A DNA stretch of 33,301 nucleotides from an uncultured Peptoniphilus sp. (lineage in GTDB: Bacteria > Bacillota > Clostridia > Tissierellales > Peptoniphilaceae), in the NCBI GenBank assembly GCA_902465645.1, contig CABQNX010000008.1:1-33301 (forward strand). Direction: 5' to 3'. Shown here piece after piece: positions 6,576 through 14,605 of this stretch; positions within the stretch are counted from its first letter, which is position 1; every line of letters starts with the position of its first letter. The notes under the pieces were generated by a model that was not told the origin of the DNA, made no database searches, and saw nothing but the letters and a program-made list of their open reading frames with translations. Both the position numbers and the translations under genes were made by a program.

Positions 6576-7955
6576 CTACTTTCCTATACAAAAATCAGAA
6601 AATACCCTGTCTAAAATATCTTCTGTTGTAATTGTTCCTGTTATTTCAGAAATGTGCCCTATTACATTTTCTAGGTCAACTTCAATTAAATCCAAAAAGG
6701 CCTTTTGCTTTAAGCTCTCATTTACCTCTAAAAGAGATTTTTTTGCTTCCTTTAAGGCATTTATATGTCTTAGATTGGAAAGGACTGAATCAGAGGATAT
6801 TTGAAGCTCTCCATCAAAGAAGAGGTCAATAATTAGGTTTTCTATCTTCTTTACTGACTCGTTTTCCATTACAGAAAGTCTCAAATAATCATCCTTGAAG
6901 TATTTTTCAATTTCTTCATCAGAAATTTTTTGTTCCAAGTCATCCTTATTTAAAATAGTGATGTGCTTCTTGTCCTTTATTAGATTTAAAATTTCTTCGT
7001 CGTCCTTGTCAAACTCACGAGAAATATCAAAAATTGCAATAACAAGGTCAGCTTCCTTTAGCTTTTCTCTGGCTATATTTACACCAATTTTTTCAACTTC
7101 ATCATCAGTTTCCCTGATTCCTGCTGTATCTGTGATCTTTAATAGGACACCATCGAGGTTTATATAGTCTTCTATAATATCCCTAGTTGTTCCAGCAATA
7201 TCAGTTACTATGGCCCTGTCATATTTTAAAAGACCATTTAAAAGAGAGGACTTACCAACATTTGGCTTTCCAAGTATAACTGTGTTTATTCCGTCCCTTA
7301 AAAGCCTTGAATTCTTTGAATTATCTAAGAGATTATCCATCTTATCAAGGATTTTGTTGGACCTTTCAATAAGGTCATTATAGGCAGCATCCTCAATATC
7401 CTCATCTGGAAAGTCAATGTTTGCAACAATTAGGGCCTGCATAGAAACAAGCTCGTCCTTTAATTTATTAAGAACTTCACTCAAGGCACCACTTAACTGG
7501 TTTAAGCCCATGTCAAAAGACAAATCAGTCTTTGCCTTAATCATGTCAATTACAGCTTCTGCTTGAGTTAAGTCAATTCTTCCATTTAAAAAGCCCCTCT
7601 TAGTGAACTCACCCTTTTCCGCAAGTCTTGCACCCTTAGAAAGAATTAAATTAAGAATCCTTTTTACAGATACCACACCACCGTGGCAGTGGATTTCAAC
7701 AATGTCTTCTGCTGTATAAGAGTGAGGTCCCTTCATCTTAACAACTAGGGCTTCATCGATTTGTTTATCTCCGTCAACTATGTGACCGTATAAAAACTTT
7801 CTATTTTCAGCCTCTGCCATCTTTTTTCCACTGGCAGATTTGAAAATTTCATCTATTATATTAATTGAATCATCGCCACTCATCCTTACTATAGCAATGC
7901 CGGCTTCGCCGATTGCTGTCGAGATAGCAGCTATTGTATCATTTAAATTTCCCAT
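6576..7955 (-). CDS. mnmE: tRNA modification GTPase MnmE
   Basis: G protein (TrmE) that forms the wobble-uridine modification complex with MnmG and uses a formyl-tetrahydrofolate-type one-carbon donor. The 459 residues show the N-terminal folate-binding domain, a helical domain split by the G domain (Walker A GKPNVGKSS at about 229-237; TDIAGTTRD in the G2 region; DTAG; NKDD), and the invariant C-terminal FCIGK with the essential cysteine. It is first in the mnmE-mnmG-rsmG operon. A TATAAT element lies just upstream and a terminator separates it from jag. Confidence 0.97.
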   Translation of the reverse strand: MGNLNDTIAAISTAIGEAGIAIVRMSGDDSINIIDEIFKSASGKKMAEAENRKFLYGHIVDGDKQIDEALVVKMKGPHSYTAEDIVEIHCHGGVVSVKRILNLILSKGARLAEKGEFTKRGFLNGRIDLTQAEAVIDMIKAKTDLSFDMGLNQLSGALSEVLNKLKDELVSMQALIVANIDFPDEDIEDAAYNDLIERSNKILDKMDNLLDNSKNSRLLRDGINTVILGKPNVGKSSLLNGLLKYDRAIVTDIAGTTRDIIEDYINLDGVLLKITDTAGIRETDDEVEKIGVNIAREKLKEADLVIAIFDISREFDKDDEEILNLIKDKKHITILNKDDLEQKISDEEIEKYFKDDYLRLSVMENESVKKIENLIIDLFFDGELQISSDSVLSNLRHINALKEAKKSLLEVNESLKQKAFLDLIEVDLENVIGHISEITGTITTEDILDRVFSDFCIGK

Positions 7956-7972
7956 TTTATCATTCCTTTTAG

Positions 7973-7978
7973 ATTATA
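7973..7978 (-). promoter_or_regulatory. probable -10 element for mnmE operon
   Basis: TATAAT on the minus strand 18 bases upstream of the mnmE ATG, just after the jag terminator. The region where a -35 box would lie is T-rich without a good TTGACA match, so this is a moderate call. Confidence 0.45.
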
Positions 7979-7995
7979 TTACTACAATTAGGGCA

Positions 7996-8030
7996 AATAA
8001 AAAAGAAGGCTTTTAAAATAAAGCCCTCTT
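7996..8030 (-). terminator. terminator of the rpmH-rnpA-yidD-yidC-jag operon
   Basis: Immediately after the jag stop, the minus strand reads AGAGGGCTTT, a short A/T loop, then AAAGCCTTCT followed by a T run. This gives a 10-bp stem with one G-U pair. Confidence 0.8.
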
Positions 8031-8032
8031 TA

Positions 8033-8836
8033 TCAATATTCTCTCTCTTTTTGAATTACTACTTTTCTAAAAGGATCCTTTCCTTCTGAATGAGTAAGTA
8101 CTCCTTCAAAATCTTGTAAAGCTGTGTGGATAATCTTTCTTTCATAAGAATTCATAGGTTCAAGTTTTATGGACCTACCAGTCTTAAGAACCTTGTTGGC
8201 CATTTTGCCAGCAAGATTTTCAAGCGTCTTCTTTCTCTTATCCCTGTAGCCACTAGAGTCAAGGTTGACCCTAATGTATCTTGAAGATTTTTTATTAACA
8301 ATTAAGTTTAAAATATATTGGATAGAATCAAGAGTTACCCCTCTTTTTCCAATTAAAATTCCAAGTCTATTTTCATCTCCGTTGACATTTACATTTAGAG
8401 TATTATTTTCTAATTCCATTTCCACAATATTATCAAGTTCAAGAGTTTCAAGGATTTTTCCTAAAAATTCTCTTGCAGCGCTTAAGATTTCTTCATTTTC
8501 TTCATCAAGAGTCTTAATAGCTTCTTCCATATGAACTTCATCTGTAGAAACTTCTTCATCTTCTATTTCAAGTTCATCATCAGTATTTTGAACTACTTCT
8601 TGGCTCGTCTCTGGTTCAATTTCTTCATTAAATATTTCATTTAAAATGCTTTTTGTCTCATCTACTTTTGGCCAAACTTTTACAGTGGCATCCTTAGAAC
8701 CAATAAGTCCCAAGAAACCCTTTTGACCCTCATCAAGGACTTCAATTTCAGCATTATCTCTTGTAATATTTAATTCATTTAGAGCCTCTCTTACTGCTTC
8801 ATCTACGGTTTTGCCCGTCTTAATTACATAATTCAT
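8033..8836 (-). CDS. jag: RNA-binding protein Jag (KhpB, SpoIIIJ-associated)
   Basis: KH/R3H RNA-binding protein, partner of KhpA in other Firmicutes, linked to cell-envelope control. Of the 267 residues, 1-55 form the Jag_N domain (KTVDEAVREALNEL; KGFLGLIGSKDA). Residues 65-118 are a strongly acidic, probably disordered linker. A type II KH domain carries GKRG at 163-166, and the R3H domain has Arg233 and His237 (YERKIIHTALQ) followed by GKDPFRKVVI. Its ATG overlaps the yidC stop (TAATG at 8834-8838), so the two are translationally coupled. An exact DnaA box (8125-8133) falls inside the gene, probably by chance. Confidence 0.95.
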   Translation of the reverse strand: MNYVIKTGKTVDEAVREALNELNITRDNAEIEVLDEGQKGFLGLIGSKDATVKVWPKVDETKSILNEIFNEEIEPETSQEVVQNTDDELEIEDEEVSTDEVHMEEAIKTLDEENEEILSAAREFLGKILETLELDNIVEMELENNTLNVNVNGDENRLGILIGKRGVTLDSIQYILNLIVNKKSSRYIRVNLDSSGYRDKRKKTLENLAGKMANKVLKTGRSIKLEPMNSYERKIIHTALQDFEGVLTHSEGKDPFRKVVIQKEREY

Positions 8837-9570
8837 TACTTGTCCTTAACCTCAACTTCTTCAATTTCATCTTCTACAATCTTATTAGTTATGAGCTGTT
8901 GACCTATTGAAAAAATATTGGAAACAGTCCAATAAATTACAAGTCCTGCTGCATATTTTCTTGCCATTGAAAAAATTAAAATCGGCATTACAACCATCAT
9001 AGTAGACATCATCGACTTAGCTTGATCAGCACCTGCTCCTTGAGTTGCAGGGTTCTTAGTAGTAATAAAGGATACTAAGAAAGTCGAAGCTGCCGCTATA
9101 ATAGGCATAATTAAAGTTTTGTCAGCATGATCAATATTTTCTATATAAAAGAAGTTCTTGTTCATTGCTTCGTAAAAACCTGGATCTGTAAAAGCGTAGG
9201 TTTGTGGATCCCAAAAGACCCTATAAAAGGCAATCAATACAACCATGGTAATAATCATTGGAAGACATCCTCCAGCCATGTTGTAGTTGGCATCCTTATA
9301 AAGTTTTTGTTGCTTAGCAGCCAAAGTTTGTGGGTCATTTTTGTACTTCTTTTGAATCTTAGTAAGCTCTGGTTGAAGTTTTGCCATTTTCTTTTGATTT
9401 TTCATCTGAGAAATATTTAGTGGCAAAATCAAAAGCTTAATAATGATAGTTGCAATTATAATTGAAAGTGCAAAAAATGAAATTGCAGCTGGTTCTTGTG
9501 GCATAATTGCTGCTAGACCATCATAGATGAATCTAACAAAAGTACCAAGTATAGTACTAATTAAACGCAT
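8836..9570 (-). CDS. yidC: membrane protein insertase YidC (SpoIIIJ/OxaA family)
   Basis: Inserts and folds membrane proteins alone or with SecYEG. The 244-residue Gram-positive form has five predicted membrane segments (about 8-25, 29-52, 100-120, 150-170, 200-222) and the charged cytoplasmic hairpin KNQKKMAKLQPELTKIQKKYK. No lipobox cysteine is seen at the N-terminus, unlike Bacillus SpoIIIJ. The conserved arginine in the groove (IRLLILPL in Bacillus) is lysine here (IKLLILPL), which keeps the positive charge. It lies between yidD and jag in the usual order. Confidence 0.95.
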   Translation of the reverse strand: MRLISTILGTFVRFIYDGLAAIMPQEPAAISFFALSIIIATIIIKLLILPLNISQMKNQKKMAKLQPELTKIQKKYKNDPQTLAAKQQKLYKDANYNMAGGCLPMIITMVVLIAFYRVFWDPQTYAFTDPGFYEAMNKNFFYIENIDHADKTLIMPIIAAASTFLVSFITTKNPATQGAGADQAKSMMSTMMVVMPILIFSMARKYAAGLVIYWTVSNIFSIGQQLITNKIVEDEIEEVEVKDK

Positions 9571-9587
9571 TAATAATTTCCTCCAAT

Positions 9588-9803
9588 TTAAATGAGAGGA
9601 TCGTATCCGCCCTTGTGGAAGGGATTACACTTTAAGATTCTCCTTATAGTCAAATAAGTTCCCTTAAAAAATCCATACTTCTCATAGGCTTCGTAGCTGT
9701 ATTGTGAACAGGTTGGGTCAAACCTACAGTGTCTTCCTGGAAGAAGATAGGTTGAAATAAACCTTTGATAAAATCTTATTAAAATCATACAAATTTTACT
9801 CAT
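9588..9803 (-). CDS. yidD: membrane protein insertion efficiency factor YidD
   Basis: Small membrane-associated protein (71 residues) that assists YidC-dependent insertion. The signature CRFDPTCSQYSYEAYEKYG and the following RRILKCNPFHKGGYDPL are complete, with the conserved cysteines. Its ATG overlaps the rnpA stop by 4 bases, showing translational coupling. Confidence 0.95.
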   Translation of the reverse strand: MSKICMILIRFYQRFISTYLLPGRHCRFDPTCSQYSYEAYEKYGFFKGTYLTIRRILKCNPFHKGGYDPLI

Positions 9804-10135
9804 TTAACCATCTTCTTTTGTCTTTTTAAAACAGAAAAAAAAGAATTCTTAAAGTCTTTAAAGTCCGAATCACATGCATCCTTCTTTGCGACGAATACAT
9901 AATCGTATCCAGGCTTTATTTTATGAGAATTCTCTCTTAAAAGGTGTTTTAATCTTCTTCTGATAAAATTCCTATTTACTGCATTGCCGACTTTTTTTGT
10001 GGCAGTAATGCCAAATCTTGGATAGTCTCTATTGTTCTTGGCCGTAAAAAGAGTGATGTATCTAGATCCAGAAATCTTCTTATTAGAATAAACCCTTTGA
10101 AATTCACTATTCTTTTTTAAATAACAATCCTTCAT
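9800..10135 (-). CDS. rnpA: ribonuclease P protein component
   Basis: Protein subunit of RNase P, which removes the 5' leader of pre-tRNAs. At 111 residues it is of normal size, with the RNA-binding signature NRNFIRRRLKHLLRE (family motif RNxxRRRLK) at about 54-68 and basic termini. The ATG at 10135 starts 8 bases after the rpmH stop, without a strong ribosome site of its own, so it probably relies on coupling to rpmH. Confidence 0.96.
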   Translation of the reverse strand: MKDCYLKKNSEFQRVYSNKKISGSRYITLFTAKNNRDYPRFGITATKKVGNAVNRNFIRRRLKHLLRENSHKIKPGYDYVFVAKKDACDSDFKDFKNSFFSVLKRQKKMVK

Positions 10136-10143
10136 TATAAAAC

Positions 10144-10278
10144 CTAAGCTGAAAGTTTCTTTCTGCCCTTTCTTCTTCTTGCCTTAATTACGGCTCTACC
10201 TGCTCTTGTTCTCATTCTAGCACGAAAACCGTGTTCTCTTTTTCTTTGTTTGTTTTTTGGTTGATAAGTTCTTTTCAA
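10144..10278 (-). CDS. rpmH: 50S ribosomal protein L34
   Basis: Large-subunit ribosomal protein of 44 residues, rich in Arg and Lys: it begins MKRTYQPKNKQRKREHGFRA and ends RRRKGRKKLSA, a full-length match to L34. The start is TTG at 10278-10276, preceded by AGAGGTGAG; the only upstream in-frame neighbour is ATT, so TTG is the likely initiator, decoded as Met. It is first in the rpmH-rnpA-yidD-yidC-jag operon, with a near-consensus promoter 27-55 bases upstream. Confidence 0.95.
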   Translation of the reverse strand: MKRTYQPKNKQRKREHGFRARMRTRAGRAVIKARRRKGRKKLSA

Positions 10279-10304
10279 AATTCTCACCTCTTTCTATCCT
10301 TATC

Positions 10305-10333
10305 ATTTTATTTACAAATTAGAGTCTTGTCAA
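10305..10333 (-). promoter_or_regulatory. sigma-A type promoter of the rpmH operon
   Basis: On the minus strand a perfect TTGACA (10333-10328) is followed, after exactly 17 bases, by TAAAAT (10310-10305). This is the best -35/-10 pair in the window, as expected for a ribosomal protein gene. Confidence 0.8.
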
Positions 10334-10711
10334 GTAATATAGTCAATTAATTAACCTTCAAAACCAAAAAATATAAATATTAAATAATTTATGAAAGTTC
10401 ATCAAAAGCCCTTCTTGTTGATAAGTATAGTCTTATTTGTTAAAATATATGTGGATAATTGTGAGTTATATGTAGATAATAATAAACCTGTTTATAAATA
10501 AAGTTATTAACAATCTGTTGATAAGATGTTGATAGTTTTATTTTTATTTTTCTAAAAACTGTAATTTAGCAAATTTTTTAGGCAATCTATCAACAATTCA
10601 ACCAAAATCATATTGTTTATATCTACTTATCCACAAGTTTACTCACAATTGTATATAGATTTATGAACTGTTATTTATCAACAATATATAAATTGTTAAT
10701 AAGGAGGAAAT
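10334..10711. other. oriC: oriC, upstream part: DnaA-box cluster between rpmH and dnaA
   Basis: Gene-free origin region. Boxes matching TTATCCACA exactly or with one or two changes lie at 10416-10424, 10450-10458 (exact, minus strand), 10471-10479, 10504-10512, 10516-10524, 10527-10535, 10587-10595, 10627-10635 (exact), 10675-10683 and 10694-10702. Between rpmH and the first box is an AT-rich stretch (about 10360-10395). The last box nearly touches the dnaA ribosome site, so DnaA could repress its own gene here. This matches the incA/incB side of the bipartite Bacillus origin. Confidence 0.9.
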
Positions 10712-12061
10712 ATGGACAAGGAACTTTCCACTATGTGGGAGTCTTTCTTAAAAGAACTTGAAAAAAAGTCAATGTCTCAAGTTACATACTCCACTTGGTT
10801 TTCTAGAATGCTTCCAAAATCAATTGATTATGACGAAGAAAAAATCATAATTACAGTTCCCTCTCCCTTTATAAGAGATTATCTTGTAAATAATAAGAGG
10901 CACTTTGACCTCGTAGGAGAAGCCCTCAAGGAGATTACGGGAATTGATTTTGATATAAGCATAATTTCAGAAGATGAAGCAACAGACCAAAACCCTGCAG
11001 GCCTTATAAATAAGAACTTCTTAAGTATATCAAGGCTAAACCCAAAGTATACTTTTGATACCTTTGTGGTGGGCAAGAGCAATGAATTCGCCCATGCAGC
11101 AGCTTTGGCTGTATCTGAAAATTACGAAAATCCGCAAAATGCCTTTTCAAACCCCCTCTTCATTTATGGAGGTGTAGGACTTGGAAAGACCCATTTAATG
11201 CATGCAATTGGACATTTTGTACTAGAACAAGATCCTACAAAGAAAATTTTATACGTGACAAGTGAGCAGTTTACCAACGAGCTTATAAATTCAATCCAGA
11301 CCAATAAGAATGAAGACTTTAGGAATAAATACAGGAAGGTTGACCTTCTACTTATAGACGATATCCAGTTTATAGCTGATAAGGACAGGACTCAGGAAGA
11401 ATTTTTCCATACCTTTAATGAGCTCCATGAGCAAAATAAGCAAATTGTCCTTACATCTGATAAACCACCTAAGGATATTAAGAGCCTTGAAGAAAGGCTT
11501 ATTTCCAGGTTTGCCTGGGGTCTTGTAGTAGATATTGGACCTCCAGATCTTGAAACTAGGATTGCAATTTTGAGGAAAAAGGCTGATTCTGAAGGATTCG
11601 AGGTTTCCCAAGAAGTGATGAATTTTATTGCAGAAAATGTCAGAAGCAACATAAGAGAACTTGAGGGAGCCCTATCCAGAGTTATGGCCTATTCAAAGCT
11701 AACAGATTCAGATATTTCCGTTGAATCTGCTGCCATAGTCCTTAGGGATATCTACGAAACTAAGGCCAAAAAACAAATAACTGCAGAATATATAAAGTCT
11801 GAAGTTGCTAAAAAATATGGACTAAATCTTGATGATTTAAATTCTAGAAAAAGGACCAAGGCTATAGCCTATCCAAGACAAATAGCCATGTATATAACAA
11901 GAGAACTAACTGATCTTAGCCTTCCTAAGATTGGAGATGTATTTGGTGGTCGTGACCACTCTACTGTTATTCATGCCTACGACAAAATAAGCAAGGATTT
12001 AGAAGATGATCCTGTATTTAAAATTGAGATTACTAATTTAATAAAAGAGATAAAATCTTAG
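10712..12061 (+). CDS. dnaA: chromosomal replication initiator protein DnaA
   Basis: AAA+ initiator that binds DnaA boxes and opens oriC. The 449 residues contain domain I (about 1-85), a short linker, the ATPase domain with Walker A GGVGLGKTH (153-161) and Walker B LLLIDDIQF, the sensor regions, and the C-terminal helix-turn-helix with signature GGRDHSTVIHAYDKI. The ATG at 10712 follows AAGGAGG by 4 bases. DnaA boxes flank the gene on both sides. It is the first rightward gene, so the leading strands diverge near here. Confidence 0.98.
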   Translation: MDKELSTMWESFLKELEKKSMSQVTYSTWFSRMLPKSIDYDEEKIIITVPSPFIRDYLVNNKRHFDLVGEALKEITGIDFDISIISEDEATDQNPAGLINKNFLSISRLNPKYTFDTFVVGKSNEFAHAAALAVSENYENPQNAFSNPLFIYGGVGLGKTHLMHAIGHFVLEQDPTKKILYVTSEQFTNELINSIQTNKNEDFRNKYRKVDLLLIDDIQFIADKDRTQEEFFHTFNELHEQNKQIVLTSDKPPKDIKSLEERLISRFAWGLVVDIGPPDLETRIAILRKKADSEGFEVSQEVMNFIAENVRSNIRELEGALSRVMAYSKLTDSDISVESAAIVLRDIYETKAKKQITAEYIKSEVAKKYGLNLDDLNSRKRTKAIAYPRQIAMYITRELTDLSLPKIGDVFGGRDHSTVIHAYDKISKDLEDDPVFKIEITNLIKEIKS

Positions 12062-12144
12062 CTGTTGATAAGTTTTTATAAGTGTCAATCTTATCCACAA
12101 CTTATCAAGAGAAATTTTTATTGTAACTCATAACTTTTAGGGAC
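12062..12144. other. oriC: oriC, downstream DnaA boxes
   Basis: Between the dnaA stop and the unwinding module lie TGTTGATAA (12063-12071) and an exact TTATCCACA (12091-12099); TTATCAAGA (12102-12110) is a weaker match. Confidence 0.8.
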
Positions 12145-12197
12145 TTATTAACAAATCCACAGGCCCTACTACTATTACTGATTAATATACTATTTTC
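12145..12197. other. oriC: oriC unwinding module: DnaA boxes, GC clamp, DnaA-trios, AT-rich tract
   Basis: In order: TTATTAACA (12145-12153), the box AAATCCACA (12153-12161), the GC-rich GGCCC (12162-12166), three CTA and one TTA trinucleotides at 12166-12177 (TAA-TAG-TAG-TAG on the minus strand), and the AT-rich ATTAATATACTATTTT (12181-12196). This is the layout of the Bacillus subtilis basal unwinding system, where DnaA-trios guide the initiator onto single-stranded DNA. It lies directly upstream of dnaN, as in Bacillus. Confidence 0.85.
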
Positions 12198-12209
12198 TAG
12201 GAGGAAAAA

Positions 12210-13304
12210 ATGCTACTAAAGGTTAACAGAAAAGAACTTACAAAACATATTTCCATAGTTCAAAAAGCAATTTCTCAAAGAACGACTATGCAAATACTTG
12301 AAGGTATAAAAATATCAGCCAAAGACAACATCCTTACTCTTACTGCAACAGATACAGAAATAAGCATAAAAACTGAGCTTAAGGCAATTGTTGAAAGAGA
12401 AGGAGAAATTGTAATAAATTCAAGACTCTTTGGAGATATTATTAGAAAACTTGAAAATGAAATTATAAATATAAATGTAGAAAATTATATGATGAACCTT
12501 AAATGTGGTGATTCAATCTTTAACTTATCCACACAAAAGGCTGATGAATATCCAGACCTACCAAAAGTAGAAGAAGATATTACTATAGATATGTCAGCTA
12601 AGGACCTAAAAAACATTGTAAAGAAGACAACTTTTGCCGTTTCTAGTGACGAATCAAGAATTGTCTTTACAGGTGTCCTAATGGATATAAAGAAAAACTT
12701 TATAAACTTTGTTGCCCTGGATGGTTTCAGGATGGCAATCCAAAAACTTGAAAAGGAAACTGGAATTGAAAATTCAATTATAATTCCGTCAAGATCACTT
12801 AATGAACTTGTAAAGATAGTTGATGATGAAGAAAATCTTAAGTTAAATATTTCAAGAAATAATATTGTCTTTAAGTTTAACAATACTGTATTTTATTCAA
12901 CCCTATTAAGTGGAGACTTCTTTAGCTACAGTGCTCTTCTAAGGGATGAACACAAGATTTCTACATCTGTATCAAAGAGAGAATTCCAACTTGCAGTGGA
13001 AAGGGCATCCCTTCTTGCAAGAGAAGACAGGGCCAACCTAATAAAATTAAATGTAGCTGAAAATTATATTGACATAAAGAGTAATTCAGAAATTGGAGAT
13101 GTTTTTGAAAAAGTTAAAACATCAGAACACGATGAAAGTTTAGATATTGCTTTTAATTCAAGATATATTTTAGATGGGGTTAAGATCTTAGAATCTGATG
13201 AAATTGTCCTTAATTTCACTGACTCAGTAAACCCACTAATTATTACAGAAAAAGAAAATGATTCCTATATATATCTTGTCTTACCAGTAAGACTTGCGGG
13301 GTAA
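12210..13304 (+). CDS. dnaN: DNA polymerase III beta subunit (sliding clamp)
   Basis: Ring clamp that tethers the replicative polymerase to DNA. The 364 residues carry the three-domain beta-clamp pattern: N-terminal KVNRKELTKHISIVQKAIS, central ALDGFRMAI and the C-terminal end YLVLPVRLAG, which belongs to the hydrophobic partner-binding pocket. The ATG at 12210 is preceded by TAGGAGG. One exact DnaA box (12525-12533) lies in the coding sequence. The next gene starts 2 bases after the stop. Confidence 0.98.
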   Translation: MLLKVNRKELTKHISIVQKAISQRTTMQILEGIKISAKDNILTLTATDTEISIKTELKAIVEREGEIVINSRLFGDIIRKLENEIININVENYMMNLKCGDSIFNLSTQKADEYPDLPKVEEDITIDMSAKDLKNIVKKTTFAVSSDESRIVFTGVLMDIKKNFINFVALDGFRMAIQKLEKETGIENSIIIPSRSLNELVKIVDDEENLKLNISRNNIVFKFNNTVFYSTLLSGDFFSYSALLRDEHKISTSVSKREFQLAVERASLLAREDRANLIKLNVAENYIDIKSNSEIGDVFEKVKTSEHDESLDIAFNSRYILDGVKILESDEIVLNFTDSVNPLIITEKENDSYIYLVLPVRLAG

Positions 13305-13306
13305 TT

Positions 13307-13519
13307 ATGGAAACAATTAAAATAAATACTGAATTTATAAAACTAGATTCCTTCCTAAAACTAACTAACCTTTGTGAATCAGGAGGTCTTGCAAAGACCC
13401 TTATCCAAGAAGGTGCAGTTATGGTAAATGGAGAAGTGGAAACTAGGAGAGGAAAAAAATTATACAAGGGAGACAAAATTTCTTTTGAGGGAAATGACTT
13501 TATAATTGGTGAAAAATGA
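13307..13519 (+). CDS. rlbA: S4-domain RNA-binding protein (YaaA/RlbA type)
   Basis: Small protein of 70 residues with one S4 RNA-binding fold (LDSFLKLTNLCESGGLAKTLIQEGAVMVNGEVETRRGKKLYKGD). In Bacillus the homologue between dnaN and recF is YaaA/RlbA, linked to ribosome assembly. It sits in the conserved position, 2 bases after dnaN, and overlaps the recF start by 4 bases. The function in this organism rests on synteny and domain. Confidence 0.9.
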   Translation: METIKINTEFIKLDSFLKLTNLCESGGLAKTLIQEGAVMVNGEVETRRGKKLYKGDKISFEGNDFIIGEK

Positions 13520-14589
13520 AACTCAACCATCTAAGACTTTTTAATTTTAGAAATTACAAGGGTTTAGATTTTATTCCGGGTGAAAATATAAATGTTCTCT
13601 ATGGCCTAAATGCTTCGGGAAAGACCAACTTGTTGGAATCAATTTACATGTCTATAAGGGCCACTTCTTTTAGGAGCCTAAAGGACAATGACCTCATTAA
13701 TATAGATGAAAATTCCTCAAGTATTATAACAAGATACATGACAGAGGACTACAAGGACGACTACAGGATTGAAATTTCAAAGTTTGAAAACAAGAAACTT
13801 TTTATAAACGATGACAAGGTAAATACTAAAGAATACAGAAAATCTAGATTTGTAGTGCTTTTTAATCCTGAAGATTTAAATATAATAAAATATTCACCCA
13901 AGGAAAGAAGAAAATTCTTAGACGACTTGCTTTCAAATATTGACCTAAATTATGATTTTTATATGTATAAGTATAGGAGACTTTTGTTTGAAAGAAATAA
14001 GCTTCTAAAGATGAACATGGACAGAAATCTTCTAGATGTCTACGACAGGGAAATCGTAAAAAATGGAACCAAGATAATTATAATGAGGTTAAAGACTATT
14101 AAGAAGTTAAATGAAATTGCCAAAAAACATTATAAGAACTTATCTGGAGACGATTTAAATATAACCTACTTATCCACAGTCCCAGTTTTCGTGGACGAGG
14201 AAGAGCTAATGGAAAATTATTTAAAAATATTAAAGGAATCCCTCCCAAAGGACCTTGAGAAGAGATACACAACAATTGGACCCCACAGGGATGACTTGGA
14301 CTTCAAGATAAATAAATTTTCCTCTAAGTCTTATGGGTCCCAGGGAGAGCAGAGATCTATAGTCTTGAGTTTAAAATTATCTGAAGCAGATCTTATAAGA
14401 GATTTATATAAAACGAAGCCTCTACTTTTACTTGATGATGTCTTTTCGGAAATTGATTCTAAGAGAAGTAGATACTTATTACATTCACTAAAAGATTTAC
14501 AGACCTTTATCACCACAACAGAGGCTGACGAATTTCTAAAATCCGTTGATGCCAATTTTTATAGGGTGAGTCAAGGTAGGATTTTGTAA
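13516..14589 (+). CDS. recF: DNA replication and repair protein RecF
   Basis: SMC-like ABC ATPase that helps load RecA at gaps. At 357 residues it is normal. Walker A GLNASGKTN lies at about 31-39, signature SYGSQGEQRS at about 273-282 and Walker B LLLLDDVFSEID at about 307-318. The ATG overlaps the preceding stop (ATGA), so translation is coupled. An exact DnaA box (14170-14178) occurs within the gene. Confidence 0.97.
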   Translation: MKLNHLRLFNFRNYKGLDFIPGENINVLYGLNASGKTNLLESIYMSIRATSFRSLKDNDLINIDENSSSIITRYMTEDYKDDYRIEISKFENKKLFINDDKVNTKEYRKSRFVVLFNPEDLNIIKYSPKERRKFLDDLLSNIDLNYDFYMYKYRRLLFERNKLLKMNMDRNLLDVYDREIVKNGTKIIIMRLKTIKKLNEIAKKHYKNLSGDDLNITYLSTVPVFVDEEELMENYLKILKESLPKDLEKRYTTIGPHRDDLDFKINKFSSKSYGSQGEQRSIVLSLKLSEADLIRDLYKTKPLLLLDDVFSEIDSKRSRYLLHSLKDLQTFITTTEADEFLKSVDANFYRVSQGRIL

Positions 14590-14605
14590 AAGAACAGGAG
14601 AAAAA

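Noticed and set aside
8125..8133. Exact DnaA box inside jag
   Set aside because: A single box in coding DNA with no neighbours; probably chance in AT-rich sequence.
12525..12533. Exact DnaA box inside dnaN
   Set aside because: Isolated and within a gene; it may weakly add to the origin, but there is no cluster to support it.
14170..14178. Exact DnaA box inside recF
   Set aside because: Isolated within coding sequence; no supporting structure.
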